64,000 bases of DNA from Byssochlamys sp. IMV 00236 (GCA_001931875.2 MSJH02000029.1:1-64000); one strand, 5' to 3'. Shown: positions 1-13,050, counted from the first letter of the stretch. Notes: a model not told the origin generated them from the letters alone. Numbers and translations are program-made.

Positions 1-348
1 TATTAAAGACTTATTAAATATAGCTTATTTATTTAATAATTTAATATAGTTTATTCTATAAGCCTTAGACTATAAAGCTAATTATTATCTTAAGATTATA
101 TTAGCTAATTACTAGTAAAAAGGAAGATATTTATACTATAAAGACTGCCTATATATTTTTAATTATAATAAGCTAAGAGCCCGCCTATTATAAGAATACT
201 ATAATAAATATATATTTAAATACTTTAAAAAATATAAGCTTTATAATTTAATCTTATAAAAGTATTATTAGCTAAATATATATTAATATATAAATTATTA
301 AACCTAGAATTACTATACTTATTACTATATTATACTTTTAAATAAAGG
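1..348. other. RIP-degraded A+T-rich DNA, no gene
   Basis: Nothing recognisable is left here. The sequence is rich in TA, stops occur in all frames, and no terminal repeat pairs with the rest of the window. It is the host site into which gypsy element A inserted; the target duplication ctatt begins at 349. Confidence 0.6.
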
Positions 349-353
349 CTATT

Positions 354-540
354 TAATATAGATCTGCCGGTATAGCTACTAGAGAGGGGCATAGAGGTAT
401 AAGAGTCCTGTTATATAAGTATACTTAGCTAGATATAGTCTTCTCCTTCTGCTAGAGAGGGGGTAAGCTTTCTCCTCTAAATTTATCTTAGTTCTAGCGT
501 TAAGCTACTAAAACCATTATTTTATTATTATTCTCTATTA
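354..540 (+). repeat. 5' LTR of element A
   Basis: 187 bp, paired with 8533-8719. I count 18 differences between the two LTRs and all are transitions (C/T or G/A), as expected if divergence came from RIP after insertion. The segment about 366-480 keeps more G+C than its surroundings. Confidence 0.95.
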
Positions 541-544
541 AAAT

Positions 545-552
545 AGTAGTAT
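545..552 (+). other. Possible primer-binding site of element A
   Basis: The bases just inside the 5' LTR read tagtagta. This is what RIP would make of the start of an initiator-Met tRNA primer site (tggtagcg). The match is short and the reading is an inference. Confidence 0.3.
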
Positions 553-949
553 ATTTAGATTATTTATAACTGCAGCTATTATAATTTAAAAAAATTTTTT
601 TTTATAGGCTCTCTATATTAATCGGGACCCGATTAATATATTACTAGTATATTATTCCCTATTAAAATCTCTATTATCCCTATTATCTTTATCGAATTAT
701 TATAGTCTATTATTATTAGACTATCTCTAAATCTAGTATTAGCTTATATATAAATATTATTAGCTTATATACCTATATAGCTAAACTAAGGTCCTATTAT
801 TACTTTATTACTATTTTTATTACTTTTATTATCTTTATTATTTGTATTATTATTTTTTAGAATCTATTATCTTATTATAGCTATACTAGATAATAATACT
901 CTAGATAATCTAGGATTTTTAAACCTCTATATCTAAATAGTTAAGTTAA

Positions 950-3100
950 AATTTTAATTAGCGGCGTTTAAAGCTATAGATTCCGCCTATTATTATTATT
1001 TTAAATAAGACCTTATTAATTATATTAATTTTATTATAGCTAATTATATAGCTCTAGCAATAATACTATTATAGTTTTAGAATCCTTTATTTTTAAGAGT
1101 CTCTTAGCTGCTTATAAGAGATAGATAATAGTTAAACAGAATATTTATCTATTTAGCAGAGTAGAAGATAGACTATAGCAGTCTCTTAGATACTGCTAGA
1201 AATCTTTAAAAGAGAATATAATTTTTATTATTACTTAAAATATTCTCTCTATAGAAGAACTTATATTTTAGTAAACCTATAGTTTTACTAGGAGGTATTA
1301 TTCTATTAGGGAGATTTAAAGGATAATCTAAAGCTGTATTATCTGTAAGTATAGAACTATCTAAGATATCTAATATAAATATAAACCCCGACCCTAGTAT
1401 TAATTTAAGCTTATAAGCCTAAGGGTAATATAATTCGGGCTCTTAAGCTTAGAGGCAAATAGGCAATGCTAGCAATAATAGAGAAGGCAACGCTAATAAT
1501 AATGTAGAAGGTAATGCTATATTATAGATAATATAGTAAATACTAGACTAGAACTAAGCCCTAATTAATTATCTACAGGACTAAGATTATAGCTAAAGCC
1601 AGGGGGCTTTTAATAGCTAAAATGCCTCTAATAGGGAAATATTTAGCATAGATAGTACTATACTACTATTATTATAGAAATAGGATAATTTAAGCTATTT
1701 TTACCTAAATCTTAAAGATACTAATTATATTAGGGAAGGACTAGTAATTAGTATTAGAAATTATATATACTATTACGATATCCTTATTTTTATTAATAAG
1801 ATATATAATCTTATAGTAGTTAAAGGTAAACTAATAGTTTAAGTTTATATTTATATATTACTCTATAGTATAGCCTTATAATAGTTTATAGCGGAATTAA
1901 TTGACTTTAAAAAGAACTCTTTATGCTACTTAACTATTAAAATAAGATAGATCTTAGCCCTTATTAAGCAGTTTTAAAAGAACCCCGCTATAGTAATATA
2001 GGAGCTAAATTAGTTAATATATATAATAATAGATATAAAGAATAAATATAGCCTGTAAGGGTTTATCTAATCTATAATTAGGCTATATAGAGCCTCTAGT
2101 ATAGAGAATACCTATAGCTAGCTTTTTATAGTATAGAATTAATTAAATCCTAATCTTAAATATAATATTTATATGCCGCAGTTAGATATTATACTAGGAG
2201 ACTTTATATATAAATTAGAAGAGGCCTTTATAATATAGATAGAGTAAGCTTAAAAGCAATAGTACTAGTAGGACAGCCGGAGATAAAACTAGTTAAACTA
2301 ATATTTCTTTAATATATCTTATAGTAATTAGAGAAGATTTCTTAATATCCCTTTTAATAATTTTAGGAATAGATATTAAAACTTTTATAATGCATAATAT
2401 ACTAACTAAGATAATTAGGGTAGGCTATAGCCTAACTAGCGAGTACAGTTATTTCTCTATTAAAATACCAGCTTCTAAAACTAATATTAATAATAATAGC
2501 TATAACTGCAGTAATAATAGCAATAGTTATAATAGCTATAATATTAATAGCTTTATCTACTGTTTCCCTAACGCCTATATTAAAACTAGACTTATTAACC
2601 TAGTTAATACTAGTACTAGTAATAGAATACTATATAATAAAGGAACTTTAGTAGTATAGCAGGTTATTAGAATGCGACTTTAACGCGGGCTTATTATAGG
2701 GACGCTAATAATTACCCTGTAGAACTTAAATTAGGCAATAAATATTATTAAGATAATATATATTACTATAGTTTTAAAGACAGTTTTTATTAGGGCGCAT
2801 ATTATATTAGGTAAAATAATGTCTATAATAATTAACTAGAATATAATAAGTAGGAATATAATAATTAGGATTTTTAGAATTAAGGTTTTAAGGAAATTAT
2901 AAACCCTAATTATTTTAAAAATAACTTTAAGGATTACTATACTAATATTAACTTAGTTAATACTAATTTTAATATCTATAAGCCTTATAAATATTGTATT
3001 TATTATGTTTCTTTTATCTTAAATAATTGCCTATATATATATTTTTGCAAAGTAGACTTTTACTCTAACTTATTTTATACTAAGCCTAATAATACCGCCT
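950..3100 (+). pseudogene. Decayed gag of element A
   Basis: This plus-strand region lies between the 5' LTR and the protease. The longest surviving open stretch (2390-2659, 89 aa) is Asn/Ser/Tyr-rich and is a chance remnant. Around 2995-3060 the translation has a spaced Cys/His-like knuckle (NCLYIYFCK), fitting the nucleocapsid finger at the end of gag in fungal gypsy elements. Stops are TAA/TAG, consistent with former CAA/CAG/TGG codons. The start cannot be fixed. Confidence 0.55.
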
Positions 3101-3289
3101 GCAAGATAATCCTAGATATTTAAGCTTATTATATTAATATTTATTATATTTATAATAAGTTAGATAAATAGGTAAAAAACCCTAGAATTATTATAATCTC
3201 TAAGTAAGCTAGTTAATATTCTAGAAAAGTCTTTAGAGTGTAGTGCTATATAATAATTGCCGCATGCTTTATTAGATTAGTATAATATA

Positions 3290-6200
3290 TTAAATTAATC
3301 CTTAATACTAGCTATAGTATAATACTTATAGACTGTAAATTCCTATAGTAATATTTACTAGATATTAAGATTACTAAGCTTAATAGACTAGTATATATTA
3401 AAGGCATTAGGGCAATAATTTAAGAATTAACTAAATATATAGAAATATTCTTAGATTTCCTAGCCTTAACTAGAAGAGAAATAATTATATTTTATATAAA
3501 AATAGAAGTCTATATTATTAATAGCTTATGAGTATATATGCTTATTAGAAGCAATATTATTATATTATTATATATAATGCTCGATTTCTTAATATATTAA
3601 TTAAGAATTAGAAATATAAGCGCCTTAATTTAAGTAATTTTAAAGGAATGCTATAAGGTATATCTTGTTTATACTGTAGCTAAGTTTATAGTTCCTCTTA
3701 AATCTATAGTTAGGATATTAGTCTGTGTCGCTAAAGAACTATTAAGAGATAGAGACTTCTTGTTTAAACTATCTTATAGTAGAATACCCCTTAGCTTTTA
3801 ATTATATATTGCAAATGCATATTTTGCTTTTATTAATATAATTAATACTATAATGTGAGAGTAGACTATCCCTAAAAAGATATGTCTTAAACTGCTTTAT
3901 AACCTTAATAATATTAATATATTTCTTGTAGAATTAAGTGTTAATATTCTTATAACAGAATCTATCTAGGAACTTATCTTATTATCCCCCTAGATAGGCC
4001 TAGGACTATATAAATATAGGCTTCCCTAGGAAGTAACTGTGTATATAGAATATAAGGCTATATATTAGCAATTTTATAATATTATTAAGTAATATAATAT
4101 CTAGTATAATTATAGTTTTATTAATATCTTAAAGGAAGAATAAATAACTATAAAAGTTACCTAAGGCTAGGAAAAGGAGGTACTATATTATAGTAAAGTC
4201 TATTCCCTAGGACTAAAAAAATATAAGATTATTAATAAAAAGTTTAATAAACTCTATAGGTAAGATAGAATAGAATAGGTTATTAATTATACCTCTATTA
4301 AATATCTTATATTTATTATTTAGCGTAATATTATTAAAAATGGTAAGACTATAAGAAAAGCCAGGGTTATTATTAATATTTAGGGACTTAATAAAATAAT
4401 AGAACTTAATATCTATCCTATTCTCCTCTAAGAGACTATTCTAGTATTTATTGTGGGTAAGTGCTATATCTTAATCTTTAATGCTATATAATTCTTCTAT
4501 TAATAGCGTATCTATTTTAATAAATAGTAATATCTAAGTATTATTATATATAGAGGATAAGAGATTTTTAAGATAGTTATTATAGGTTTTAAGAATGCTA
4601 TAGTTTATATATAAAGGTAGATAGAGAATAAGCTATATAATCTCCCTTTTATAAGGGTTTATATTAATAATCTTATAATTATATTAGATATAGAAGATAA
4701 GTATAAGTAATATCTCTATATTATTTTTAGCCGGCTTGAGAAGCTTAATATTAATATTAACCTAGAAAAGTTATATATTGCTTATCTTAGTATACGCCTT
4801 CTTAGCTAATATATTAATATACTAGGCTTATCTTTTATAGAGGAGAAGTTAAAAATAATTATAAAATTACCTTTCCTAGCTAACTTAAGATAGCTTAAGA
4901 TATATCTTAAACTTACTAATTAAATAAGATAATATTACCCCGGCTATATTATAATAATAGAACTGTTTAAGAACTAAAAGACTATGCTATTATATACCTT
5001 AGCCGGTAAATTATATAATAAGATAATATATTAGTAGCTAGCTATAAGTATTCCCTTAACTATATTATTTAATATAGAGCTCCGCGCCTATAATAAGATT
5101 TAGAGGCATTTTATTATTTCTTTATTTTTAGTCTATTACTCTCTAAAGAGATAGCTTTATATTAATCTTAATATATCTATTGCAGGTTTTTTAGTAATTA
5201 TATATTATCTTTATAAAGAAGATCCTAAAGACAACTAATATTTATTATATATAGTATTAAGAGTTAAAGCTAATATAAATTATTACTGCATATAGCTTAT
5301 ACTCTTTTTTAGTTATTATATAAATGCTATTAAAAGAAACTATTAGCTAATAAAAATAGAAGTAGCTTATTTTATTTAAGTCTTATATAAATTATATTAT
5401 ATTATTAAGACTGCTGAGGATTTACTAGTTATATTTATAGATTATAGTGTAATGCTTATTATTGCTTAATAAATAATGCTAATAACTTCTTTTATAGATA
5501 AGCTAAACCTGCGCTTTATTAAAGTATTATAATATATATAGTACTTTAGAATCTGCCTCTAATATAAGCCTAGAAAGAAAAATATTATTATAGATATACT
5601 CTTTAAATTACTATCTCTAATAATAGTACTAAAGGAAGTAAAATTAAACTATAAAGTCTTTTTTAGCTGCGCTTATATTAGTAAGGAAGAATTATTAGTT
5701 TATAATATAACCTTATTAGAGTTATTAAATAATTTTAAGTAATTCTTAAAATAAGGATACTAGACTAACCCTTACTAGGCCTATATTCTTAACTTATTTA
5801 AAGCTAAATAGAATAATATTATAGTCCTGTCTTTTATTTTATATAATAAACTCTTCTATTTAATTAGTGCTAATAGTTTTAAATAGCTATACCTGCCTAA
5901 ATTAGTTCTTATAGAAGTCTTTAAAATAACTTATAATAATATAGGTTATCTGGGCTATTATAAGATAATCTTTTATTTATATAGCTTTGCCATTTATTAA
6001 ATAATAAAGTATATTAAGATATATATTAGATATTGTTATAAATATTAGATTAACTAGATATATTAATATCCTCCTTATAGAAGTTATTAATTAATCCTAT
6101 TACCTAAAATCCCCTTTTATATAATTATTCTAGACTTTATCCTAAGTTTACCCTAGATAAAGGAATATAATTAAATGCTAACAGTAATATATAAATTTAT

Positions 6201-7190
6201 TAAGAGGGTTACTTTTATTATAGGAAAAGATATATAAATAGCCTATAATTAGGCTATAGCTTTATTTAAGTATCTTTAAATAAATAATTAGGGTCTGCCC
6301 TTTATTATAATATTAGATTATAACTAAAAGTTTCTTTTAGAATTATAAACTAGCCTATTTAAAGATTTAAATACTAAGCTATTATATTCTATAGCTTATT
6401 ACCTGTAAACTAATAGCTAATCTAAGAGAATAAACTAAATAGTAGAGATTATGTTATAATACTATATTATAATACTTAAGATAATTATAAATTAGCTAAA
6501 GATATTTCTATATATATAAGCAGTATTAAACTTTTTATTATTAACTGCTATAATAAAGTTATTATATAATCTTATATTTAGAATATGCCTTAGCAATACT
6601 ATAACTCTTTACTCTAAGATAATCTAAGACTTTATATATTATCTTAATATATATAAGATACTCTGATTTATAGTAATAAATGCTAAGAGAGTCTATAATT
6701 AATACTATAAGGCTATATATTTTGCCCCTAGCAATTTAGTTTTACTATAGCTTTACTATAGGTATAATATACTTAGTTTAATAAAGTTTAGACTTAAATT
6801 ATTAGTATAATTTATAGGCCTATTAAAGGTTCTTTATTAAGTTAGGCATCTAATATATAAGCTAGAAATCCTATTGCACTAGCGCTATTATAATATATTT
6901 TTAATAATATATTTAAAACTGTACTATAGTAATAACTTATTCTACTAAATTTAACCTATATATAATCTGCCCCTGGTTTAGGTTAATAAAGAAGATATAA
7001 GTTACTATAAAATTAAATAGTTAGTAGATTAACGCGTCCGCAGAGTATAAAAGAAGAATATTGTTAAATATCTTATTAGGTAGTTAAGTTATAGCCTAGA
7101 ATTTAATATTTAATATAATATTAAGGATCTTACAGATGCTATAGATCTTATTTATAACTATAATAGACTATATAGTCCTATTAATCTTAA
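3290..7190 (+). pseudogene. Decayed gypsy pol (PR-RT-RH-IN-chromodomain) of element A
   Basis: With TAA/TAG read as Gln/Trp the frame gives a retropepsin-like stretch (about 3330-3560, with VYIKGIRA and a downstream MLIRSNI) and then reverse transcriptase (about 4340-4950). RT shows KARVIINI-GLNK and the YVDD box as YINN at 4660-4671. RNase H follows. Integrase starts with a GHxGYxK-like H2C2 finger (about 5925-6060), continues with a core (IPFYIIILDFI about 6110) and a PQTDGQSERTNQ-like stretch near 6400-6440. About 7020-7180 reads as a chromodomain-like tail. This order (RT, RH, IN, chromodomain) is diagnostic of Ty3/gypsy chromoviruses. The copy has dozens of stops and cannot encode protein. 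Confidence 0.88.
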
Positions 7191-7559
7191 GGAACTACTG
7201 TAGTAATACTATAAATATTATATCTAGAAGAATAATACTATAGGTAGCGCGATAGTAATTAGTATCTAAGACTAGATAAATAGGATAAATTAGCCGCTAT
7301 CTATATACCTAACTGCTTTATTACTATATTTAGACTTTACTTTTATCTATATCTTTACTTATTATTATATTATATTATTAACTACTAAAAGTTAACTTTT
7401 ATCTCTTTATTATACTCTATAGGCTATTATAATTATATTTAATCTTCTCTTATTTTATTATCTAAGTTAATTACCCTATATTTAGCTCTTCTGCTAGTTT
7501 TTCTATCCTTAATAATAGATGCTAATATCTTTATATAAAGAAAAGATAAGACATATATA

Positions 7560-8515
7560 AATTATTACCTATCTTATCTTAAAGCCTAGGTCGCGACTAC
7601 TATATATATATTAAAAGATTTTAATGCATTAACTATATTTGCAGATAAAGATAATTAGAATTAATATATAGCGAGATAATAATAATGCACTATAGCTAGA
7701 TTATATAAGCTAGCTACTGATTTTCTCTTTACGGCAAGGATAATCCTTAATTTATATAGATCTAACTCTAATAAGTTACTTAAACTTAGCTATTTTATTA
7801 ATAGAAATATAAAAGCTAAAGAAGTAATTTATATAGTCTTAATAAACTGCCTTATTACAGGAGAAGCTATTATATAAAATATTTATTAAAAGGCAATAAC
7901 TAAGTTATATAATAAAGCTACTTATAATACTATTTCTTAGTTTCTAGAACTAATAGCTATGCCTGTATTATTAAAGGAGCTACTATAAATAAGATCTATT
8001 AGTATTTAAATAAAGGACTAGGTATAACTGCCCGTCTATAAGAACTTTATTATTATAGATCCCCTCTATAATAATAATAATATTACCCCTATAATATAGA
8101 ATAGCGCTAGTATACCCTTATTTATAAGAAAATGCTTCCTTTTTCTACGCCCTAACTTAAGATTCTTCCTTATTTTAGCTGTTTAATATAATACTACCCC
8201 GCTTAAATACCCTATATTAGTTAATCTACAGCACCTCCTTTTTATCTTAGTTAGTTTACTTGCTAAAGTAATAATATTGCAGTTTAAGAATAAATATGCC
8301 AAATAAAAGATAGCTAGGCGAGACTAAAAGTAGATGCTATTCACTAATAATAGGGGTAAAGTAAATATTATATAGCTAATAGGTATAACTATAGAAATAG
8401 CTATAACTATTAAATATTCTAATGCTTTTATAGATAATAAATAAGATAAATATACTTAGTAACTAGAATTAAGCAAGAAGCATAAGAGATAATAGCAATG
8501 AGGATATTGCCTTAA
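7560..8515 (+). pseudogene. Extra 3' reading frame of element A, function unknown
   Basis: After the chromodomain a long plus-strand frame continues to the polypurine tract, interrupted only by TAA/TAG. Readable pieces include NALTIFADKDNQNQYIAR, a Leu-rich middle, and a basic C-terminal part with ARRDQKQ and KHKRQQQQ. I do not recognise the family. It occupies the place where an env-like or accessory ORF sits in some gypsy elements, but no signal peptide or membrane segment is evident, so env is not supported. It could also be a captured or alternative gag-like module. Confidence 0.45.
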
Positions 8516-8532
8516 CTTAAAAGGGGGGACTT
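8516..8532 (+). other. Polypurine tract of element A
   Basis: A purine-rich run (ttaaaaggggggactt) sits directly before the 3' LTR, the position of the plus-strand primer in LTR retrotransposons. It confirms plus-strand orientation. Confidence 0.8.
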
Positions 8533-8719
8533 TAATATAAATCTACTGATGCAGCTACTAGAGAGGGGTATAGAGGTATAAGAGTCTTATTATATAAGCA
8601 TACTTAGCTAGATATAGTCTTCTCCTTCTGCTAGAGAGGGGGTAAGCTTTCTTCTCTGAATTTATTCTAGTTCTGGCGTTAAGCTACTAAAACTATTATT
8701 TTATTATCGTTCTCTATTA
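8533..8719 (+). repeat. 3' LTR of element A
   Basis: 187 bp, the same length as the 5' copy, followed by the target duplication ctatt (8720-8724). It differs from the 5' copy only by transitions. Confidence 0.95.
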
Positions 8720-8724
8720 CTATT

Positions 8725-8931
8725 AAAGAGTCTTATACTAGCTCTTTATTCTTAAATACTTTTAATAAGATATTTTAATAGATTTTATTACTAGACTTAT
8801 ACTTTATTAAGATTATAATATAATATTAGTTACTATAAATTAACTTATAAAAATAAGGTATTTTATTCCTTATTAAGCTACTTATAATATTAAAGAAATA
8901 GTATAATTATATATTTACTATATATAGAAGC
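8725..8931. other. RIP-degraded DNA between A and copia fragment E
   Basis: No gene, LTR or repeat pair could be recognised here. Confidence 0.5.
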
Positions 8932-9205
8932 TAGTTAAAAAGAATAGGTTTAAATAGAATTCCTTAAACTATTTAACTAACTTAAGTTAAAAATAATACT
9001 TAAAGAGAAAAAGTATTAGCGCATATTATAGATATAAAGTATATTTATATATTTTTAGTTAAGGTAATAAATTTTAAATAAAGCTTAAAAAATAGTTTCT
9101 TTAAGCTGCTTAATTTTATTAAAGTAAAATTATTCTTAAAGATTTTCTTAAAGTAAAATCTTTATTATATTAAAACTTACTAGTTTTAACTATTATTTTA
9201 TAATA
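8932..9205 (-). repeat. 3' LTR of copia fragment E
   Basis: On the minus strand it begins tattataaaataatagtta, next to the purine run aaattaaggagaag, and ends ttctttttaacta. Both ends match the LTRs at 18666-18964 and 24932-25226. The middle is diverged. Confidence 0.65.
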
Positions 9206-9559
9206 CTTCTCCTTAATTTAAACTTATTAGATTAGTTAATTTTAATTAACTTAAGAATCTTAAAAAGTTTACCTTTAATAATAGTTTAATAAAACTATCT
9301 GCTATTATATCTTATATTTTAATAAACTTAATATTAATCTTATTTCTTTAATATAAGTTATATATATAGTAATATATAATATTAATATACTTTAACTTCT
9401 TATAGATATAAGTATTTCTAATTAATAATAGTAATACTTAGTTATCTTTATAGACTTTAACTAAAGAACTAATAATAAAAGCTTATTCTTCTTTTACTAT
9501 TAGCTTTAATTTATTTAGATTAATATAATATTTATATCTTATATCTCTTAAAAGAAAGG

Positions 9560-10915
9560 CTAATTATTAAGACTATTTAATAGCTTAATATATAGCTATA
9601 TATTTAGCCTCTATAGTTAAAGTTATAATAGACTTTTATTTCTTATTTAATTAGCTTATTAAGTTATTAGCTAAAGTAAAAATATTCCCTAAGATTAATA
9701 TCTAATTAGTCTTATCTATTATATAATTTAAGTCTAAGTATTTAATAAGTTACTAGTCTCAGTTTATATTAAACTTAAGACTAAAATATATAGTTAATTA
9801 TAAGTATCTTATAAGAGACTTTAATACCTTAAAATGCTTTTTAAATAAATCTAATAGATATTAACTTAATCTGCTTATTATAAATATAATATCTAGTTTT
9901 ATTAAAATTATTAAATAGATTAAGCTATTAATAATCTTCTAATATTTTTTTAATTTACTCTTTTATTTTAAGAGCTAAATAATTTTAAAAAGTTATATCT
10001 ATTTAATAGAATATTAACTAAGTATATTTTCTTTTTACTTATTTTATATTATAATAAGAGTTTCTTAATATAATAAGATTAGTCTATTATTAATATTTAG
10101 TCCTTCTTATTTTAAGTAATTTAAATATTAAGAATTTTCTTTACTTCTTTTAAGTCCTTTATCTTATATATTAATTTAAACTCTTATTTAAACTAGTAAA
10201 TATTCTCTATTTATTTTATACTAATTAAAATATTATTAATATATATTAGGAATAAAATCTTTTTCTTTAAATACTATAATAAGTATAGATTAATATTAAT
10301 CTATATAAAACTTATTTTCTAGAGTATTTCTATACAGGTTTAATTCTAATTCTTTATAGCCTATTTTAAACTATATAGAGATTAAAAAACTTTTAATATT
10401 ATTTTTAATAATATATTTATTTTTAGTAGAAATATTATATAAATCTCCTCCTTTAATATTAACTTTATAAAGGCATTATTAATATTTATAATATAGTACT
10501 TATAATTCTTTATTATAATAATAGCTAAGAATATTTATAGTATATTATATTATAAAATAGAAGTAAAAATATACTTAAAATTAATATTATATTTTTAAAT
10601 AAACCCTTAAGTAATAAGGTATACTTTAAGCTTCTAAAAAGAACTATCTAGGTTATACTTTATAGCTAATATTTAATAGCTAGTTATAATATTAGCTTTT
10701 AATAATAATATAACTATTTTAAAAGTTTTATTTATTTAAAGTATATTTATTTTAGCTTTAAATATACTCTACTATAATTTACCTTAAATAAGGTTATTAA
10801 TTATAGTATAATATAAGTTTAAGATTAAAATATACTCCTTTATTATATATATTATTATTATAGTATTTAATACTTATTCTATATATTTCTCCTAGTCTAT
10901 ATTAATACTTAAAGG
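9560..10915 (-). pseudogene. Decayed copia RT-RNase H of fragment E
   Basis: Minus-strand reading from about 10915 to 10220 gives copia RT: a KYNLDSSF block, NNAFIKLILKEEIYI, SLYSLKQA and the YVDDILI box as YINNILI near 10236-10256. Near 9590-9690 it gives the RNase H signature (SIITLTIEAKYIAIY, from SITLSTAEAEYIAL). RT followed by a C-terminal RNase H with no integrase behind it is the Ty1/copia order. Stops are TAA/TAG throughout. RT continues upstream across the MITE into 11445-11515. Confidence 0.85.
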
Positions 10916-10924
10916 TAGAAGATT

Positions 10925-11444
10925 CGGGATGTAGCTCAGCCCAGCCGGGGACGAGCTCAGCCCACCCTAAAAGCTCATACCACCTAAGTATTTGGGATCT
11001 CGGCGCACCCCAAGAAACTTTGATTTTTCCTAGCCTATTTAGGCATAGTAGAAATATATAAAAAATATTATAAAATAATTTATATTTTAGTCTACATTAT
11101 ATATTAAAATTAGGATTTTAGGATTTTAATTGGGTACGCTAGGGCAAGAGTTAGTAAATTACACATAGAAATTCGAAAATTATAAATCTTTCTTGGTTTT
11201 TTAATTCTTAAAAATCGATTTTTAGATATTTAATTTTTCTTTTTTTATATATATAAGATATAGGTTATAACCTATATAAATATTTAATTTCGAGTGAAAT
11301 ATCTTTAGGTTTCGACTTTTAATAAATTTTTAAAGTTTTTAGTTTAAAAGCTCGGCCCACTTAAAAAATGGTAAAAATACTCGGGTGGGCTGAGCTTCTA
11401 GGGTGGGCTAAGCTCGCCCCCGGCTGGGCCGAGGTGTAGGCCCG
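10925..11444. mobile_element. 520-bp Mutator-type MITE with 9-bp target duplication
   Basis: The element starts CGGGATGTAGCTC and ends with the inverted form of CGGGCCTACACCTC. The terminal inverted repeats extend about 70 bp through GGCCCAGCCGGGG and AGCCCACCCTA. It is flanked by a perfect 9-bp duplication tagaagatt (10916-10924 and 11445-11453). A 9-bp TSD with long TIRs is typical of Mutator-like elements. No coding capacity. It is clearly less RIP-damaged than its copia host, in line with later insertion or escape through short length. Confidence 0.9.
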
Positions 11445-11515
11445 TAGAAGATTTAATATAAGTATTGCTTAATATAATTTCTTAATATCTTATTTATTAT
11501 TTAATAACTTAATCT

Positions 11516-11660
11516 TAGGCATATACCTCGGCCCAGCCGGGGCCGAGCTCAGCCCACCCTAGGAGCTCAGCCTACCCTAAAGCTCATCCTTAGCTAGGTT
11601 AAGCTCAACCCACCTTACGCACAGATTAAGTATAAGCTCGGTATAAGCCGATTGCGTAAT
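11516..11660. repeat. Left terminal inverted repeat of the 6.5-kb element
   Basis: It is G+C-rich for this region and shares CGGCCCAGCCGGGG and AGCTCAGCCCACCCTA with the MITE and with the right end at about 17960-18059. About 70 bp pair with the right end; the rest is subterminal. Confidence 0.75.
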
Positions 11661-12069
11661 TAATATAAGATTAGCCTATTTAAGGATTAATAATAATATT
11701 TATATAATAAAACTCTTTAGAATTTGCAATATATATATATATAATAGCTAATATAAAGCTAAGTATTATTACTTTTTCCCTAAATATCTAAAAATAGCTA
11801 AGAATTAAGTAACTATAACTAATAGCTAAGTTAATAATATTCTCAATTAATAGCTGCATAATATTCCTATCTAAATATATTAATATAATTCCTATAAAGG
11901 CCTAGCAGATATTAAGTATATATTTAGTGTTTATTATATTTAGACTAGATGCTAACTTATTATAGAGCAAACTTATATAAAACTATAACCTTTATAAAGC
12001 ATATCTAAACTAGTTTAAGGATATAATAAATAATTAAAGCAGTATCTATTCCCATATAAAAAGTAAAGA

Positions 12070-13050
12070 TAAAAAATTTAAGATATATCTTAAATTTCCT
12101 CTTTATATAGGACTTAATTAAATATATTCTTTTTATATAAGTTCTAACAGGGCATATGCTAAGTATATCTAAGAGGCTATTTCTCTTATAGGTATTATTA
12201 TTAATTGCAGTAATATCTCTAAGATTATAGTTAATAATATTTAGGATAAGTTATTTATTTTTAAATATCTAATAACTTGTTTTAGTAATATCTTATATTT
12301 TATCTATTAAAAGAATTCTTTATCTTATAACTATTTTAGTATAAATATCTATTAAATATTTTAATAACTTTTATTAAAGATATATCTATATCTTATCTTA
12401 AGCAGATATTTAATATATTATAAGTATATACTAAATATAGCTTAGATCTAGTTTAGGCTCTATACTTAAGGTAATTATAAGACCCTATTTCTCCTACTTT
12501 TTTAAAAGGATAAAAAGGATAAAATTTAAAGTAAGGCATACTATTAGGCATATAAATATAGCGGCATTAAATATTGTGAGTATATATTAGAGTATATGCT
12601 CAGATAACGCTATAAATATAGCTATATTAAACTAAATATCTTTAAAACGCTTTATAAAGAAGCAGGCTATATATCCAATATTATTTTTGCTAGTAAATTT
12701 TTTAAAAGAGAAATTAAAAATTAGTATAATAGATTTCTTTATTTTTAGAATTAATAATTAGCAGGGTATTATTTTTATCTAGAAAGTGAAATATAAGTAT
12801 ACTTAAATTAAACTCTGGTAATCTTTAAACAGTATAAAATAAGTTTAACTCTATATTTAATCTTAGTATATGCTAAATATATCTTTAGTTATTAGTTATC
12901 TTTATCAGTTGCTTATTAGCAAGTGATTTTAAATTATAGCATATTGTATAAGCTATCTTTATATATATAATTTAAATTTATATGCTTTATTTATATACCT
13001 TAATAGCTTATAGGATATATAGTATTAATATTCCTATTTAATCTACTTAT
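12070..13050 (+). pseudogene. Decayed reading frame in the 6.5-kb element (5' part)
   Basis: One plus-strand frame runs about 1 kb with only TAA/TAG interruptions. Readable parts include FPLYIGLN, SNRAYAKYIQEAISL, a KDKKDKIQ basic patch and EYMLRQRYKYSYIKLN. The composition after RIP (Tyr/Ile/Leu) hides any family signal and I do not recognise it. It could be the first part of the element's transposase. The start is unknown. Confidence 0.35.

Larger units (their letters stand above)
354..8719 (+). mobile_element. Complete Ty3/gypsy LTR retrotransposon A (RIP-inactivated)
   Basis: The element is bounded by two 187-bp direct repeats (354-540 and 8533-8719), each beginning TA and ending TA, the RIP form of TG...CA. 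They are flanked by an exact 5-bp target duplication ctatt (349-353 and 8720-8724). Domain order on the plus strand is gag, aspartic protease, reverse transcriptase, RNase H, zinc-finger integrase and a chromodomain-like tail, then an extra open region. That is the Ty3/gypsy (chromovirus-type) order. A purine run lies just before the 3' LTR. The length of 8.37 kb is long for a fungal gypsy element because of the extra 3' region. Every pol frame is full of TAA/TAG, so the copy is dead. Element boundaries are near certain; the family name rests on recognised motifs. Confidence 0.95.
8932..11515 (-). mobile_element. Ty1/copia fragment E, minus strand
   Basis: The minus strand carries, from right to left, copia reverse transcriptase, RNase H, a pyrimidine run (a PPT on the minus strand) and an LTR at 8932-9205. 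The 5' half of the element, with gag, integrase and 5' LTR, is missing. A MITE (10925-11444) interrupts RT, and the fragment ends where the 6.5-kb element begins (11516). Its LTR ends and PPT match those of copia fragments at 18.7 kb and 24.9 kb, so all three belong to one family. Confidence 0.8.

Noticed and set aside
2390..2659. 89-aa open frame as a gene
   Set aside because: It lies within the decayed gag of element A; its length reflects low-complexity Asn/Ser text, not selection.
7560..8515. Envelope gene in element A
   Set aside because: No signal peptide, membrane segment or glycoprotein pattern could be read.
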